NCBI GenBank assembly: GCA_018417955.1
Contig: JACTVC010000003.1
Location: 434,001-498,000, forward strand
Length of the DNA stretch: 64,000 nucleotides
Reading direction: 5' to 3'
Source of the DNA: Laccaria trichodermophora
Lineage: Eukaryota; Basidiomycota; Agaricomycetes; Agaricales; Hydnangiaceae
Part shown: in pieces, positions 30,649 to 42,650 of the stretch
How positions within the stretch are numbered: the first letter of the stretch is position 1
Layout of the letters: every line of letters begins with the position of its first letter
The notes under the pieces: generated by a model
What the model was told of the DNA's origin: nothing
Seen by the model: only the letters and a program-made list of their open reading frames with translations
The model's database searches: none
Position numbers and translations under genes: made by a program

Positions 30649-33600
30649 TTGCTCACTACCTACCACCCAACCGCCCCAACGACCATTGCACTCATAACCT
30701 CCACCATGCAAAAATTGTTGAAATCACAGAAGAAGCGTGGAACAAGGATCGAATTCCCTGATCAGGAACCAGTTCAGCCACCAAAACGCGCACGTCTGGA
30801 CTCTTTATCGCATACTTCGGGAAATGCATTACACCCACAGGTGGGAGTGCCTTCTCCCATGACTCTTGACTCTTCACTTTCTGACCCGGCTAGACCACCA
30901 GATAAACAAGTTCTGGATCGTGTCCCAAAGCCCCAGGTAAGGCCTCCTACTCATTGTTCCTACATTTCACTTATTGAGAATGCAGGGGGCATCGACGTAT
31001 ATGAAAGACTTTCAGTCACAGTTCGGAAAGCTTCTCCACTACATTCTTGCTACCGAATCCCATCCTTCGATCAACCAGCCATGTGAATGTGGTGCAACTG
31101 ATGGTGCAGGCACGCCACAACAAAGAACGTGTCGATGCAACGACTGCCTTTTCTTCGATCCATGTTGTGAGGCATGTTTCATCCACAAGCACCAGTCATC
31201 ACCATTTCACTGGGCAGAAGTTTGGAATGGGGCATTCTTTGAGCACAAAGATATCTCCAAGCTGCGCAATCATGTCATTACTCTTGGTCACGATGATCGT
31301 GGTAGCGCCTGCCCGAATTCATCCTCCTCAGCAGAGTTTATTCTTGTCGATCTCAATGGCATCCACCGCACATGTCTCTCATTCTGTGAATGTATCGGCC
31401 AATTGCGTGACCGTGTCGATATCCTGCTCGCGACTCAGATATTCCCCGCAACTCTTGCTCTTCCACGAATGGGTTTCACATTCAACCTCTTGAAGGACTT
31501 TCACCTCCAGACATTGTCCTCAAAGAAGTCGCCATACGACTATGTAGCTGCTATTCATTGCAAAACAAATAATTCATTTGTTGGCGATGTTGCTGTGCGT
31601 TTTTCATCTATTCTATCTCTACTACAACTCTACACCTATGCTAACAGGACCCATATCCACAATTTCTCCAGGTTCAACGTGTATGGCGGGCTCTAGCCAT
31701 GCTCAAGCGCAGTGGACAAGTACATGGAATTGACCGTTTCTTTCCCTTCCGTCGCCCTGGTAATGTTTCGGTTACTTGTTTTGGATGCCCAGAGCCTGGC
31801 TTCAATGTACCAGATGAGCAGTTGGATATTACTGATGAAGATCTCATGTAAGTTCTGTCGATTCTAATTTTTGAGTGGCCATTGATTGATACCGTACACA
31901 TCCTAGCCACCTGAATATGCTTATGTTGATGATGGACGGTCATTTCGGATTACAACGATTTTCTAAGGTAGATGACCCAGACGATGTTTCCCTTTTGGAA
32001 GGTGCTGGTTTTTTCCCCTCAGACGAGGAGTATTTGCCTTATGTTCAAAATATTGTGGCCACATCTAAAGAGGTGCGCCAAACCATATGAATTTTACTGT
32101 TTATTTTAATTTCATTGCATAGAAATCGACATGCTCCAAATTCAATGCCCTTGAGATGCAAAACAAGCTCAAGTTTAAAGGTGCAGTTATAACTGGAGTG
32201 CTGGCAGTAGAGTGTATGCGTCACGTCTTCTTCATATCAATGGTCGACCTGCAAAAAGGGGAACGGTTTGTTGCTTTCTTTATCTGATTTATTGTTAACC
32301 AAAAACTTTCCATAGCTACGCAAATGCAGATTTTGCCCTTGCTCACGCACTGCGACGATACACTGCGCATCGCTCAATACAAGGCGCAAAATTCTTTCAA
32401 CGGATTCTCCAAACATACGACGTGGCTTGCCAATATTACATCAATCTCAAGGCTCGCTTCACGGATAATTTTCCGGATCTCGCTGATTTGATTGATCTGA
32501 TGCGACTACTGGTTCCGAAGTTGCATCTCGATGGTCACAAAGAGGATTGTCGGTACCGATTTTCACTCAACTATTTCAAAGGCGCTGGTCGTGGTCATGG
32601 GGAAGGTATTGAGGCATCATGGGCTGAATCTAAACAGTCAGGTGGTAGCACGCGGCAGATGAATCACGGCCACCGTCATGACACACTCAACGATTTCCAT
32701 AATTATTGGAATTGGACAAAACTTCAAGGTTTCGGTATGTCCTTCAATATCTTTATTGTCCTTGAAGAATCATCCTCATGTCATGTTAGCAGAGGGACTA
32801 GAGGGAAAATTGCAGGATGCATTTGCTAAGCGTGATGCGGCGGTGGACTACTTCATTGGGATGTCACTTGTCCGTGGTCAATTGTCTGTTAGAAAGTGGG
32901 AGACTGAGTCAACGGACGTCATGTTTAAAGATGGGGAGTGGCAGAGTGTATATCGTCTGAAGAGAAAAAATCGTGAGTTATCTGGAATTCTGGTCTGCTC
33001 ATGGCACCACACCCATTTTATCATATTTAGTTCCTACTCAAGCTGAAATATTCCAGTCATTGGAGATGTCTGAGAAGGCTCAAGCAAAAACAGACACACC
33101 AGGATGTGCAACACTGCTTGCACGGGTCATTCATAGTGGGATGAAAATTCAAATCAAGCAGTACGTTCCCCTAGTAAATGTCTTATCATGTCGACTCACT
33201 TTTATTAGAAATGAACTCAAGCTTTCTATTAAGAAAGATGATATACCATCTGATACGCTCCAACAACGACGACATGCTCTTGCACGGGAGATACGTTCCT
33301 GGAGGAAGACCCAATTACGTGCAACTCCAGCCATTGAGAATCACATTGAAGCAACCGATGTTCACGTGGAAGCAGAGGAAGAACCCCTTTACCTTCCATC
33401 AGATTTTCTTCCTGAGGAACATGGTTCGTTAGGGCTCGCTACAATGGCTGAGGTTGAGTACCAGCTGCGTGAGGGCGAAGCCAATGATGCTGTCACTTCA
33501 CTATGTCAGGCAATCATTCATGGCATGGTCTTACTGGAGAACAAGAGCCAACATTCTCGCGGAGTGTACCAGAACACGAGGGCACTCACTTACGTGAATA

Positions 33601-34338
33601 ACGTGAAAGATCGAAAAGCCGCATGGGCTTCCCACTATCGTCATTCATGCAACAAAATTCTTCGCCTTGCTGGAAAAACTCTCCTGGACGATTTCCCCCC
33701 ACTGTTGGATCAGGACATGTTTGCGAAGAATGCTGCAGGAGCAAGAGGGCTTGGTGAGGGATCCAAAACCGACAGCTGGATATGGACCTTTGGGAAACTA
33801 AGAGGAATGGGAAAAGATGAAAAGGCATTGTTCATTATGGAAAGTAAGTTTGCTCTTACAACCTCGGTCACCAGCACAGGTTAAATTTGGACATATAGCT
33901 GAGAAAGTCCAATGGTTTCGAGCACGCGCTGACATGGAGCGCTGGATTGAGGAAGTTGAGATCATCGAAGAAGAATTCCGTCGCTTTGTTCGCGGTTGCG
34001 AGAGGATGGAAACAGTTTGGACCGAACTCTCAAAATCCCAAGTCGTGTCGAAGAAATATGTGTTTGGTGAGAAACCACCTTCAGGATTTAGAGCTTATGC
34101 ACTACAGAAGGCGGATATGTACCAGAGAATGGCAACCTACGCTCGAAAATGCTTCTCGAAAGGTGGCGGTCAATGGCCCTCAGCAAACGAGACTTTTAGT
34201 GAACATGTACGCCGGCGGAGGCCAAACCTCACGATTGATTGGAATGGATTGAAGGTGAGCATCCGATTAATTGACCTGTTTAAACGCAACGACTACTACT
34301 GCAATCCACCAGTGAACCGAAAGATATTACAATATTGA
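30649..34338 (+). CDS. KDZ transposase with CxC2-like zinc cluster
   Basis: Catalyses transposition of the surrounding element. About ten exons. The N-terminus has a basic segment (SQKKRGTRIEF...QPPKRARL) suited to nuclear import; a Cys-rich CxC2-like domain follows (CECGATDG, CRCNDCLFFDPCCEACFIHKH, about 31080-31200); then DFHLQTLSSKKSPYDY, FGCPEPGFNVPDEQLDITDE, MMDGHFGLQRFSK (first Asp), YANADFALAHAL, YDVACQYYINLKARF, LVPKLHLDGHKEDCR, NYWNW and a long helical C-terminus. Either ATG 30649 or 30706 could be the start. I saw no nonsense codon when exons were joined by GT-AG rules, so it may still be functional. The 3' end runs into the right subterminal repeats. Confidence 0.85.
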
Positions 34339-34551
34339 AGGATTGTTTAAACACTGCTTAAATGTAAAATATCATCAACATGTTTAAGTGGGGTAATTCA
34401 ATTATATCTAAATGAAGAGCGTTTAAGTAAGGGGAAAGGGACCACAGCCAAATTCATCACGTGATGATTAAGCGGACTCAGTTCAAACACGCTTAAACAC
34501 GCTTTGACGTCGAGGACCTTGGGCGCTTGAACAAAGGCCATGCAAAGTCAC
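34270..34551. repeat. Right subterminal repeat array of the KDZ element
   Basis: GTTTAAACG, GTTTAAACA, GCTTAAATG, GTTTAAGTG, GTTTAAGTA and GCTTAAACAC occur within about 240 nt, mirroring the left array. The first copies overlap the transposase 3' end. The element stops at 34551, next to CTTGCAA. Confidence 0.75.
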
Positions 34552-35830
34552 CTTGCAAGATTCTCTATAGTTTGCTCCTCACCCTGGGCCGCTTCCATAA
34601 GCCACGACAGGAAATCTAGCTGATAGAAATCGTTCGGCATTGAGCAATGGGATCGATGTCGAGGATGTATGAAAACCTACCGGCTTCTCATAACCATTAC
34701 CAATCTTTTCTTGTTCTTCCCTGCGAGAGTCGATGATCGGCTTGAGGTGCTTCATTCCCCGCTGAAGACGTTGAGGGAGCTTGGTAAACAGGTGGTTGAT
34801 AATCCTATCGCAAAAGGTCGAATCTCAATAAAAATCAAGTGTGAAAGGCAATGAGATATACGGCCTCAAGAATGGAGGTACCAATCGGAGGATGGAGCTC
34901 ATTGTGACAACATCAGCAGCAAATTGGGTGGTGAGCTCCAGATAGTCCGGATTACGACCTGAACCGAGATCATAAACATGAATCCACGGATACGACAATG
35001 GGCGACGACTGACACAAAGGAAGGCCCACAATAGTGCGGTTGGTCGCTCTGCAAACTACTTTTGTCATCGTTTCTAATGCTGTAATTGTCTTCCATTCTG
35101 GCCGGCCAAGACTTCGTGAGAATGAAAGTAAAAGCCATCACCACAAACGGATACCTTTGGGCCAGGCGTTGAACGTTCACCATATCACATCCCTATCATC
35201 TGGTCACAACTTACTCGAGCCCTTCTAAAACTTGTTCCGGAAGTGCATGACGAGGTTGTTTCCGCTTTCGATGACTTGGTTGTTCTACCCAACGATTTCG
35301 GTCAGAGAATGTTTGAAGAAACTAAGAGTGATAGATTAGAAAAGTGCCGTAGATCATCCGAGAATTTGGTGTACAGCACCTCGCTGACAGCGTCCAAGGA
35401 CGACAGCTCGTGCTCGGAGATTGAACCCGCTTCTTGGATCGCATTAGCTTCAGACACTACCACCTTCCACTTCAAAAAGTCTGGCACTTTGACAATTTTA
35501 TTCGGGAACTATACACATTCGTCAGAAATGGAAGACCTTTGGATTTCACGACACACCTTGGCAACTGTCTCGTCAACGAGAGTCTTCGAGTCGGTGAGAT
35601 AGCGAAAAGCGTCAAGGTAAGATAAAATTGGGGAGTCGAAACCCATGGTAGGGATATGCTTCAGCTGCAAAGGGGATGAATCCTCTAAGACATGGAGGGC
35701 TTGGCGGACGCACTTGACGAGTTTCGCCGACATGGTAAACCAGAAATACGACAGATACGATGGCGCCGAGAAAGAGGAGTTGGTAAGAGCGCTCGTTGAT
35801 AGAGAAGAGCCAGTAAAGGACAACCGTCAT
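34552..35830 (-). pseudogene. Cytochrome P450, 5' portion of a transposon-split gene
   Basis: Starts at ATG 35830 with a hydrophobic anchor (VVLYWLF, LLFLGAIVSVVFLVYHV), then IPTMGFDSPILSYLDAFRYL and TDSKTLVDETV, VPDFLKWKVVVSEANAIQEA, DAVSEVLYTKF; later EWKTITALETMTKVVCRATN and RTIVGLPLC, RNPDYLELTTQFAADVVTMS, FLSWLMEAAQGEEQTIENLA. The gene breaks exactly at the CTTGCAA duplication beside the KDZ element and resumes at 26976. The piece normally between TKF and EWKTI is present but turned round (35140-35365). Stops and frame changes occur elsewhere, for example after NPKVFHF. Order and motifs identify a fungal membrane P450; the substrate cannot be inferred. Confidence 0.88.
35140..35365 (+). 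other. Micro-inversion inside the P450 pseudogene
   Basis: The surrounding P450 reads on the minus strand, but this stretch encodes P450 sequence on the plus strand: DTFGPGVERSPYHIPIIWSQ, then LTRALLKLVPEVHDEVVSAF and DDLV. That is exactly the block missing between YTKF and EWKTITALE in the flanking minus-strand pieces. Breakpoints are approximate. Confidence 0.7.
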
Positions 35831-37027
35831 GGCTGCTGTGCGGGCAACTTGAAGAGCAAGGTAAGTACATGGTATGTACCACAGGCCATCCAACCATGAT
35901 GGCTTCGAGAGATGTAGATCCGAAGCAGAAACGCCTCGGGCTCCATGGGTTCCGCTCACCCAACACAACCCAAACAGCACATCTCTATGGACAAAACGTG
36001 AGGATCCGACAAAACTTGGCTCGACTCTAGGTTCACCTCAAGTGCTCATTGCGCGGTGTTAAAGGCTTCACAATTTTTGCAGGGTAAACCCTGCTGAGGA
36101 CATCAATCACTATCTGGGTAGCCTCTGAGCTGACCAGTCATGAGTCCCTTCGACGCTTTATATAAACCCAATCAATTCTCCGTTCTAGCATAAGCGGGTT
36201 TAAATGGACATAGTTGCGCACTATTCATCACTTCAGAAGCCAGCCAGTGAAATCAGAAGCATTGGAATCTTGCCTGGCGCAAACGCCCTGCCTGCGAAAC
36301 GCTTCGCCCTCAGCCTCAAGAATTTGGCAAGGCGCGGGTGATATGTGCCATCGAATGCCGTATGACAACGCTTTGAGCACCCTCGTGCTCCGGTAGGGAA
36401 ACAGGAAGGTGTATATCCTATGTATCAACTTGGCCTTTAGACTTTTCTTGAAAGAAAGGTACCGTGCCACCATAAGGGAACGCTTGCCAGTGATCCGGTG
36501 AGCCCTTCGGATAGGGGAGGCTGTTGAAGTTGCCCTTCCACATCTTGCTAAAGGTGAAACCGACAGCTGTCGAAGTCAAATAGACTTCGAACAATCAGAG
36601 GTTCATATAGAGAGGTGTAGTGAGGTTGAATGGCAAAGACATAGACGGGATGATAGGATGTTCGCTTGCTCCGAAGTATACAGTGTCATATGCTGGAGAC
36701 CTCATCGAAGCACACAGGCGTGAGTTTAAGGTAAATGTTGCGGTGCACTCATCCACCTCTTATTGCCTGTTGAGTCTTTCAGGAAGAGAAGAACTAGGAT
36801 ACATTCGACAGACGTACTGTTGTCACCTGCGCAGTATCACTACGCATGGAACTTCCATTCCACAGAGCTATCCATCTGGTCCCATCGGCCATATCATGGG
36901 AATGACTGGAACGACTCGGAGGAGAAAATCAAGAATATGATTTCAGGCGTTTGCGAGACCGGAGATTGTACTAGTTTCAGCGTCCTTGAAGTCCTACGTC
37001 GGGAGTCCCAGTCGTCCTTGAGTCGTA
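35831..37027. other. No convincing gene
   Basis: Short frames only. A minus-strand peptide MWKGNFNSLPYPKGSPDHWQ at about 36485-36545 and a plus-strand one (APKYTVSYAGDLIEAHRREF) at about 36673 look like exon remnants, but I recognise no family. Confidence 0.35.
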
Positions 37028-38346
37028 TGCGTGAATCGTGCCCTGATAACTATTCTTGAGGAGCAAGGACAGCACGAGAATTACTATGGGAGGCTAGGAG
37101 TGCCAGTGAATGAGCTCAATGATTTTGTCGGGGAGCGGCTAAAGAATTACAGGTGCGAAATTTAGCCAAGAGGAATGGGCTGCAATAGAGGCGGCGCCGC
37201 GGCGTTGCTCACAAGATGACCAATGGTTTATCGGCCGCACAAAAGGAATACGGATTAGATCGCAGAACCATCCTATTGGCATCTCCAATGTAGCAGCGGC
37301 GCGCCACGCCGGGTCTGAGAAATCGCTCAGAGGCCCAGGTGAAAGAAGTTGGGAATCGGCCAGGAGCCCCTGAGTACCGGACTATTGTAGCAAATTGAAT
37401 CATGGCGAATCCACAGTCAGGATATTTAGAACGCTGATTTTGTTGCCCCAAAGTCCTTCCCTATGTTCGCATAGTGACTCAGTGAGGATAGCGGAACCCG
37501 CGATCATGGTGATTATAATCATTAGACTTCGAGTTGTGGTCGATGCAACTCGTCGTTTCTGGCAACTGGGGGAGGGGGATGGATGTTGCTGCAGCAGAAC
37601 CCCGTGTCGCTGGATCCTTATGACCACAATTAGTACCCTCGCAAAAATTACACCAAAGAAATTGGATTGAGAGGTAGATCTGAACCGTCGCTTGTAACAA
37701 GGATAAGGCTCATTACCGCGATCGATTGCATTTGCTGCATGGGGGCTTGAGTGGTTGCTGGGGAATGGACCGTGATCCACATGCGCAACAGCAACGGTTC
37801 ATATGGTACGTACTGGATTTCCAAACCAATGTGCTCTTCAGAACGCTTCCTGCCTTTGGAAGCCTGTCATCATTGCCCACGGATCCAGAATCGTTATGAG
37901 GCGGATATGAGATGAGCCTTGAGGACGGCAAGGAAATGAAGACTAGCCCCATCCCAGCCGGTTAGAAGCCCAAGCTCCTCGCTCATTCATCCTTCCTGAC
38001 TCACTGTAGACTTGGCCCATAGAATGGCGGTAAAACGATGTTACACAAGGTTACTTATCTCTCATAGGCGCAAGGTCATCGTCTTCGCCGCCATACCCCT
38101 AAAGTTGAAGGGCACCAAAAGGCGTGGTTGAGAGGGATTGACCAAGACCAGGTGTAACCGAGAGAGGCACCATGTGAGGGGCATAGTTTGACTTGAGCAA
38201 GTTCAAGGCGCTCCAGCTAACGTGGGGGCACATATAACTTGGGCGTAGTTCAACACCAAGACAACAAAACTAGTTCAAAGTCCAAGGTTACGCGTTCGCG
38301 CTAACCCTCGCAGAGAGCACCCCGGAGTTCTTGCGACATTCCAGCC

Positions 38347-38570
38347 TTGCTTCTGCAGGATAAAATGGGCTGAGAAGTCCAACGTCAATTTTGTGTATAC
38401 GCTGATTGATGACGTGGCGGGCTTACCGCGAATAGGCCACCCGTAAGAGGTGCACTGTCCTCAGGAAGAGAAGGAACGAAAAGGACAAGAAAAGGAAGCT
38501 AGATGTGACGGTATTTGGTCGCCGGAGGCAATGATGTCAGAGTCAAACAGTGGTTCAACGTTCAACGTTC
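38347..38570 (-). repeat. Copy 1 of a dispersed repeat of about 190 bp
   Basis: Contains the complement of GGTGGCCTATTCGCGGTAAG and of CCACTGTTTGA. The other copies are at 55525-55700 and 59690-59885. It lies just downstream of the aspartic protease gene in arm A. Confidence 0.85.
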
Positions 38571-38816
38571 AACATCAACTTGATGATAAGTATGAAAATC
38601 GAGCCAAAAATTGGAGGAAAACTGCAGTTTTCCTCGCTAACTACGAGGTACCTCAAGACGCGGAGAATTTGTACTTCAGAAATTGTTCAGAAATTAACAT
38701 ACTTCAATACAATCTGGTCTCGCAATGACATTCCAATAATAAGGACCAACTATCAAATGCCTGAATGCCGCTAGACAAGAAAGACCCTGTATTGCCTATG
38801 TTCAATCGTGCGCGAC

Positions 38817-40525
38817 TCAATTGGTAGTGGCCAACGTGTAAGCGGTAGTGGCGAGTCCGACTTGCTGATTGGTGGCGTCATAGACGGAATAGAAGCGCTC
38901 CAGGAATGTGAAACCATTGATGAAATCAAGACCTTCACCACTGTCGCTCCCAAGATCGCCAACAATCAGGTAAATGCTGCCAGCGGTGCCACCGATGTCT
39001 GTGTTAAGAGAGCGAGGCCACAATTGTGCGTTTGGAGTGAGAGTGTAGGAAACCTGTAGTACGCTTGTAGGCCATCAATCGTAGTATTGAAGATGAGAAC
39101 ACGTACACCATTCGTGGTGAAGACCAAACCCTGCAACTTTGCGAATCCGGCGGGAGTGATGCTAAGAAGGCCAGTGGTGCTGTCGGGGACGGCACCAGTG
39201 GCCGACTTGTACTTGTTGTAACCGTCGGTGGCAAGCAGGACCAAAGTAGTCCCTACGTAGTAGCCAATATAAGAAGGTCTTTTGAAGACTAAAACGAGGA
39301 CAAACCAGTGTCAACGATACCTGCCGTCGATTGAAGGATGTCCGTTGTAGCCCCGTAGCGGATGGACTGGTTGATCCCCCAGTAAGCGCTAGCAGGGAAG
39401 ATGTTGGTGATGGGCGTGAACTTGATCTGACCCGTATATTTGGAACTATCAGCTCCACCTAATGATAGTTTAGATAAGCGCACGACTTAGAACTATGCAG
39501 AAGTAAAAGTACCCCAGGTAATCTCCCCGTTTCCAGGAGAGGTTGCGTTGATTGGTTGGAAGAAGATACCAATTTGATTAGCGGGGATGGTGCGAAGGTT
39601 GTATAGGTTGTCAGTCACGGTTGGGATGATCGTGTCTGTGTCCAGGGACAAAGTGCCTAAATGGACGTCAGTGAGGAAAGGGGAGGATGATACATTGTCG
39701 AACTTACCAACCGTCAGGTCTTTCGGGCCGATGCTAGATTGCATGAACGACATAAGAGGGGCACAACCAAGGAGACAAACTTCTCACCCGAGGATACCAT
39801 TGACAGCGTCAAATGCACTAGACTGGAAGACGCTATCAGTACAAGATTACGGAAACTCGAAAGTCCGACACACCTGCGACGCAACGCCGATCGATTGCGC
39901 CGGAATGACCAACTGAGGAGAAAACGTGACTGTGTCGACGTACTCAGTTCCCGAGAAGTATCCCTTTCCATATGAAACATACTAGAGTCGTCGTGAACAG
40001 AAGCACGAGGACAGTAATAACCCAAACTTACTACGCTATCGTCGGTTTGTACGCTGGTGCTGGTCTTTACGTATGCTTTATCCCCAGAACCGATCCAGGT
40101 GTTGGAACTGTTGTTCGCTGGGTTGTCAGCTATGATACGATTCTAATTACAAAGTACAGACCTTCCCGTGTCAAGGACAAGTTCATCTAGAAAAGGTGAA
40201 ACCTATCAGACTGCAAGATAGCGAAACAAGGTCTTTACGCACAATATGAAGGCGGACTACCAACGCCAACCGATGCGGTGTAAGTAACAGCCTGATCTGT
40301 GATCGGCTCGTTGATACCAGTGTCGGGAACACCGCCTTTCCTGAACGCACGACTCTTCAACGCTCGTGCGCGAGCCTGATCATGCTTAAGAAGGTTGTTG
40401 ATACTAGTAAAGTTATACTTCTTGGCCAACGGGAGCGTTACTAGAGATCGGTCGATGACGACTGGGTTGGCAGCGACACCCAAAGCAAGGAGAAGGAGCG
40501 AGGAAAGGAGCGATAGGAGGGTCAT
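38817..40525 (-). CDS. Aspartic protease (family A1, polyporopepsin-like), copy in left arm
   Basis: Secreted pepsin-type endopeptidase. Start at ATG 40525 (MTLLSLLSSLLLLALGVAAN, a signal peptide), then a propeptide with NFTSINNLLKHDQARARALK, and the mature part from about VTYTASVGVGSPPSY. Catalytic motifs: LVLDTGSSNTWIGSG (first DTG, split by an intron at GS/S) and AGIVDTGTTLVLLATDGY (second DTG, intron after DTG). It ends FLERFYSVYDATNQQVGLAT then TAYTLATTN-stop at 38817. Around ten short introns; exon joins I checked keep frame. Near-identical gene order to 57782-59484 in the opposite arm. Likely a nutritional extracellular protease; no disabling change seen. Confidence 0.9.
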
Positions 40526-41999
40526 GGCGAAGCTGGGATAAGCAGCAGCCTGGAGAGTTTCAATCGTCAAAGGAGGGGCTTTAAAGACTTTCAATAGGGG
40601 TGCCGACCTGAACCTCGAAGTCGTTCAACCGCTCAAGTAGAGAGATAGTTTCTGATTAGCTAGGCGTCCGGAAGTAGATGAGTCGCGAGAGGTAATGAGC
40701 GAGCTCATTGTGGATCTCGCCTTCCTTGTAGGACTTCTAAATTTTCAAAGGTGCTTCCCTACTCCAAAGAAATAGCTCAAATAGCCGCAGAAGCCCCGTA
40801 ATATTTGATCATCGCTTAATGATTGATAGAACTAGCGAGGAGACGGTGGAAAGACTGATGGGCTTGCAGAAGATGTGGAGGGGAAGCTCAACCAATGATT
40901 GGACTGTGCTTTCGCAGATTTGACAGCTTCAACGCGGCGACAATGGACGCTCAAAGCGTTCCAGTCCAGAAAATGCGGGAAATGTTTGATAAGAAATGAG
41001 CCTAGGTGGTCTGATTTGAGAGGAGGAATGCGGATACCAAAATGACCGGGACGTAATTGATCATCGCTCGATAGCTATGATCAATATTCTCGAGGTCAAA
41101 TCTGTGCATGTGGTGCATTTAGAAGGCATGGTTTAGCGCCGCGTGTAACTCGGGTCTTGAACAACCGCGTTCACCAGAATGACGAGCTTTCCCATCCTTA
41201 TTGCCCATGCTGGCGAATTGGATTTGCAGATGAGGAATATATGAGATGAGGCTGCCACACGACGAGGACTGGGAGGACTCTCCACTTTTCACTGCCCACG
41301 CAGGCAAGTTAGACCCTGAGATAAGGTGTGCATGAAAATTGACACAAGGAATGGGAGGAGTCTCCATCTTGAATGGATGTCTGCATGGTATCAGAACCTC
41401 CACGTCTTAGTGATCATCTATCACTGGGCGAGGTGTTCGCAGAAAGATGGTTTGCCTTGGCTGGAATCTCTTCGCTTTGTGGTGGACATTCGTCCGCAAC
41501 ATCACTGACATGGAAGGCTAGGTTGGAAGAAACCGATGCATGTCGTCATCTTCCAGGATGACGGATTGGATTCGAAGTTGAGGTACGTATCAAAATAAGG
41601 CCCCTGCACACGATGAGAAATTGATACCTGCTCACGATGAGGAGTTGAGCCCCGCACACGACGAGATGTTTGAGGGTTGTCCGCATCGCACCCGCCACTG
41701 GTCGGTAATTGACAGATCAGAAAACAAGGCTGCAGGTACGGACTGCAGGAAGACGGTGTGCTTTGGCCCACGCGCATCGTCCTCGATACACTACGCCTCT
41801 CAAGTTCGATGACGATCAAACATCCGTCCCATGGCTGACTTGGAAAGCTGAGAAACAAGTCCCTGTCACGGCCCTTGCAGACAAAGTGCGCGTTGCTGAG
41901 GCATGAGCAGGACGAATCGTGGAAAACTCTCCACCTGAATCACGCCCACGGAAGGACACATCGGCCGTCGCACAAGTGTCTAGCAGATGGGGGTCCAGC

Positions 42000-42560
42000 T
42001 GCGATACGAAAGAGGAAGTGGGCTGGGAGGAGAAAGAGTTGGAATTGAGGAAAGATGGGCCTGGGACGGGGGGAAGATAGGCCTTGGATAAGGGAGGATA
42101 AGCCCGGGACGAAGAAGGATAGGCCTGAGACGAAAGATAGGCCGGGACTGAGAGAAGGTAGGCCGGGACTGAGACAAGGTAGGCTTGGAACTGAGGGAAG
42201 ATTCTTAGGACTGAGATTGGAGAAAGGTAGGATTGGGACTGGGGAAAGATAGGCTGGAACCGGGGGAAGATAACCTTGGACGATAGGGCTGAAACTGCGA
42301 CAAGGTAGGCCTGGGACTGCGGTAAGATAGGCCTGAAACTGGGGGACAATAGGCATGGACTGAGGGAGGATAGGCCTAGTGCAGAGGGAAGATGGGCCTG
42401 GTAAGGGAAGATAGCGAGAAGATAGGCCTGAAACTAAGGGACGATAGGTCTTGGATGAGGGGGGACTGAGGGAAGATAGGCCTGGCTAGGACCGTTAGAA
42501 GCTAGGCAGGGGACTGCAAAAAGACAAGGCTTGGGACTGAGGGAAGACAGGTCCGGGATC
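42000..42560. repeat. Minisatellite, unit about 22-36 nt (ATAGGCCTGGGACTGAGG)
   Basis: Variants of GATAGGCCTGGGACTGAGGG recur about 18 times. The complementary array occurs at 55920-56370 in the other arm. Proline/serine-rich frames across it are artefacts. Confidence 0.85.
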
Positions 42561-42650
42561 TTCCAGATTGGGGACGACAGGAGGATCGTTTTCTGGCTTT
42601 GAGGCGGAGGAAGGTTCGCTTGTGGATCCCATCGTTGAGGTCCTCGAACT

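Larger units (their letters stand above)
26984..34551 (+). mobile_element. KDZ (CxC2) transposon 2, complete, 7.57 kb, with cargo frames
   Basis: Inserted in a P450 gene. The 7-nt string CTTGCAA flanks it on both sides (26977-26983 and 34552-34558), and deleting the element plus one copy rejoins the P450 frame as ENLA/RRVLVVNFAA. The tips are weakly inverted (shared CATGG..TTTG.T.AA.CG over the first 28 nt). Both subterminal zones (26984-27330 and 34270-34551) are packed with GTTTAA/TTAAAC-type motifs. Contents: a minus-strand proline-rich gene (27343-28311), a tandem repeat (28437-28797), a second minus-strand Pro/Ser frame (29369-30085) and the transposase (30649-34338). Confidence 0.9.
37028..42650. 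repeat. Left arm of a large inverted repeat
   Basis: Reads, reverse-complemented, along 55780-61110. Matching blocks in inverted order include the outer end (TCAAGAATAG..ATCAGGG and AGGAATACGGATTAGATCGC), the whole aspartic protease gene with its flanks, the CATGCACACCTTATCTCAG region and the minisatellite. Similarity is patchy with insertions and deletions, so this is an old duplication. Confidence 0.85.

Noticed and set aside
26984..34551. TET/JBP oxygenase cargo, often linked to KDZ elements
   Set aside because: I looked for an Fe(II)/2-oxoglutarate HxD...H...R pattern in the cargo frames and found none.
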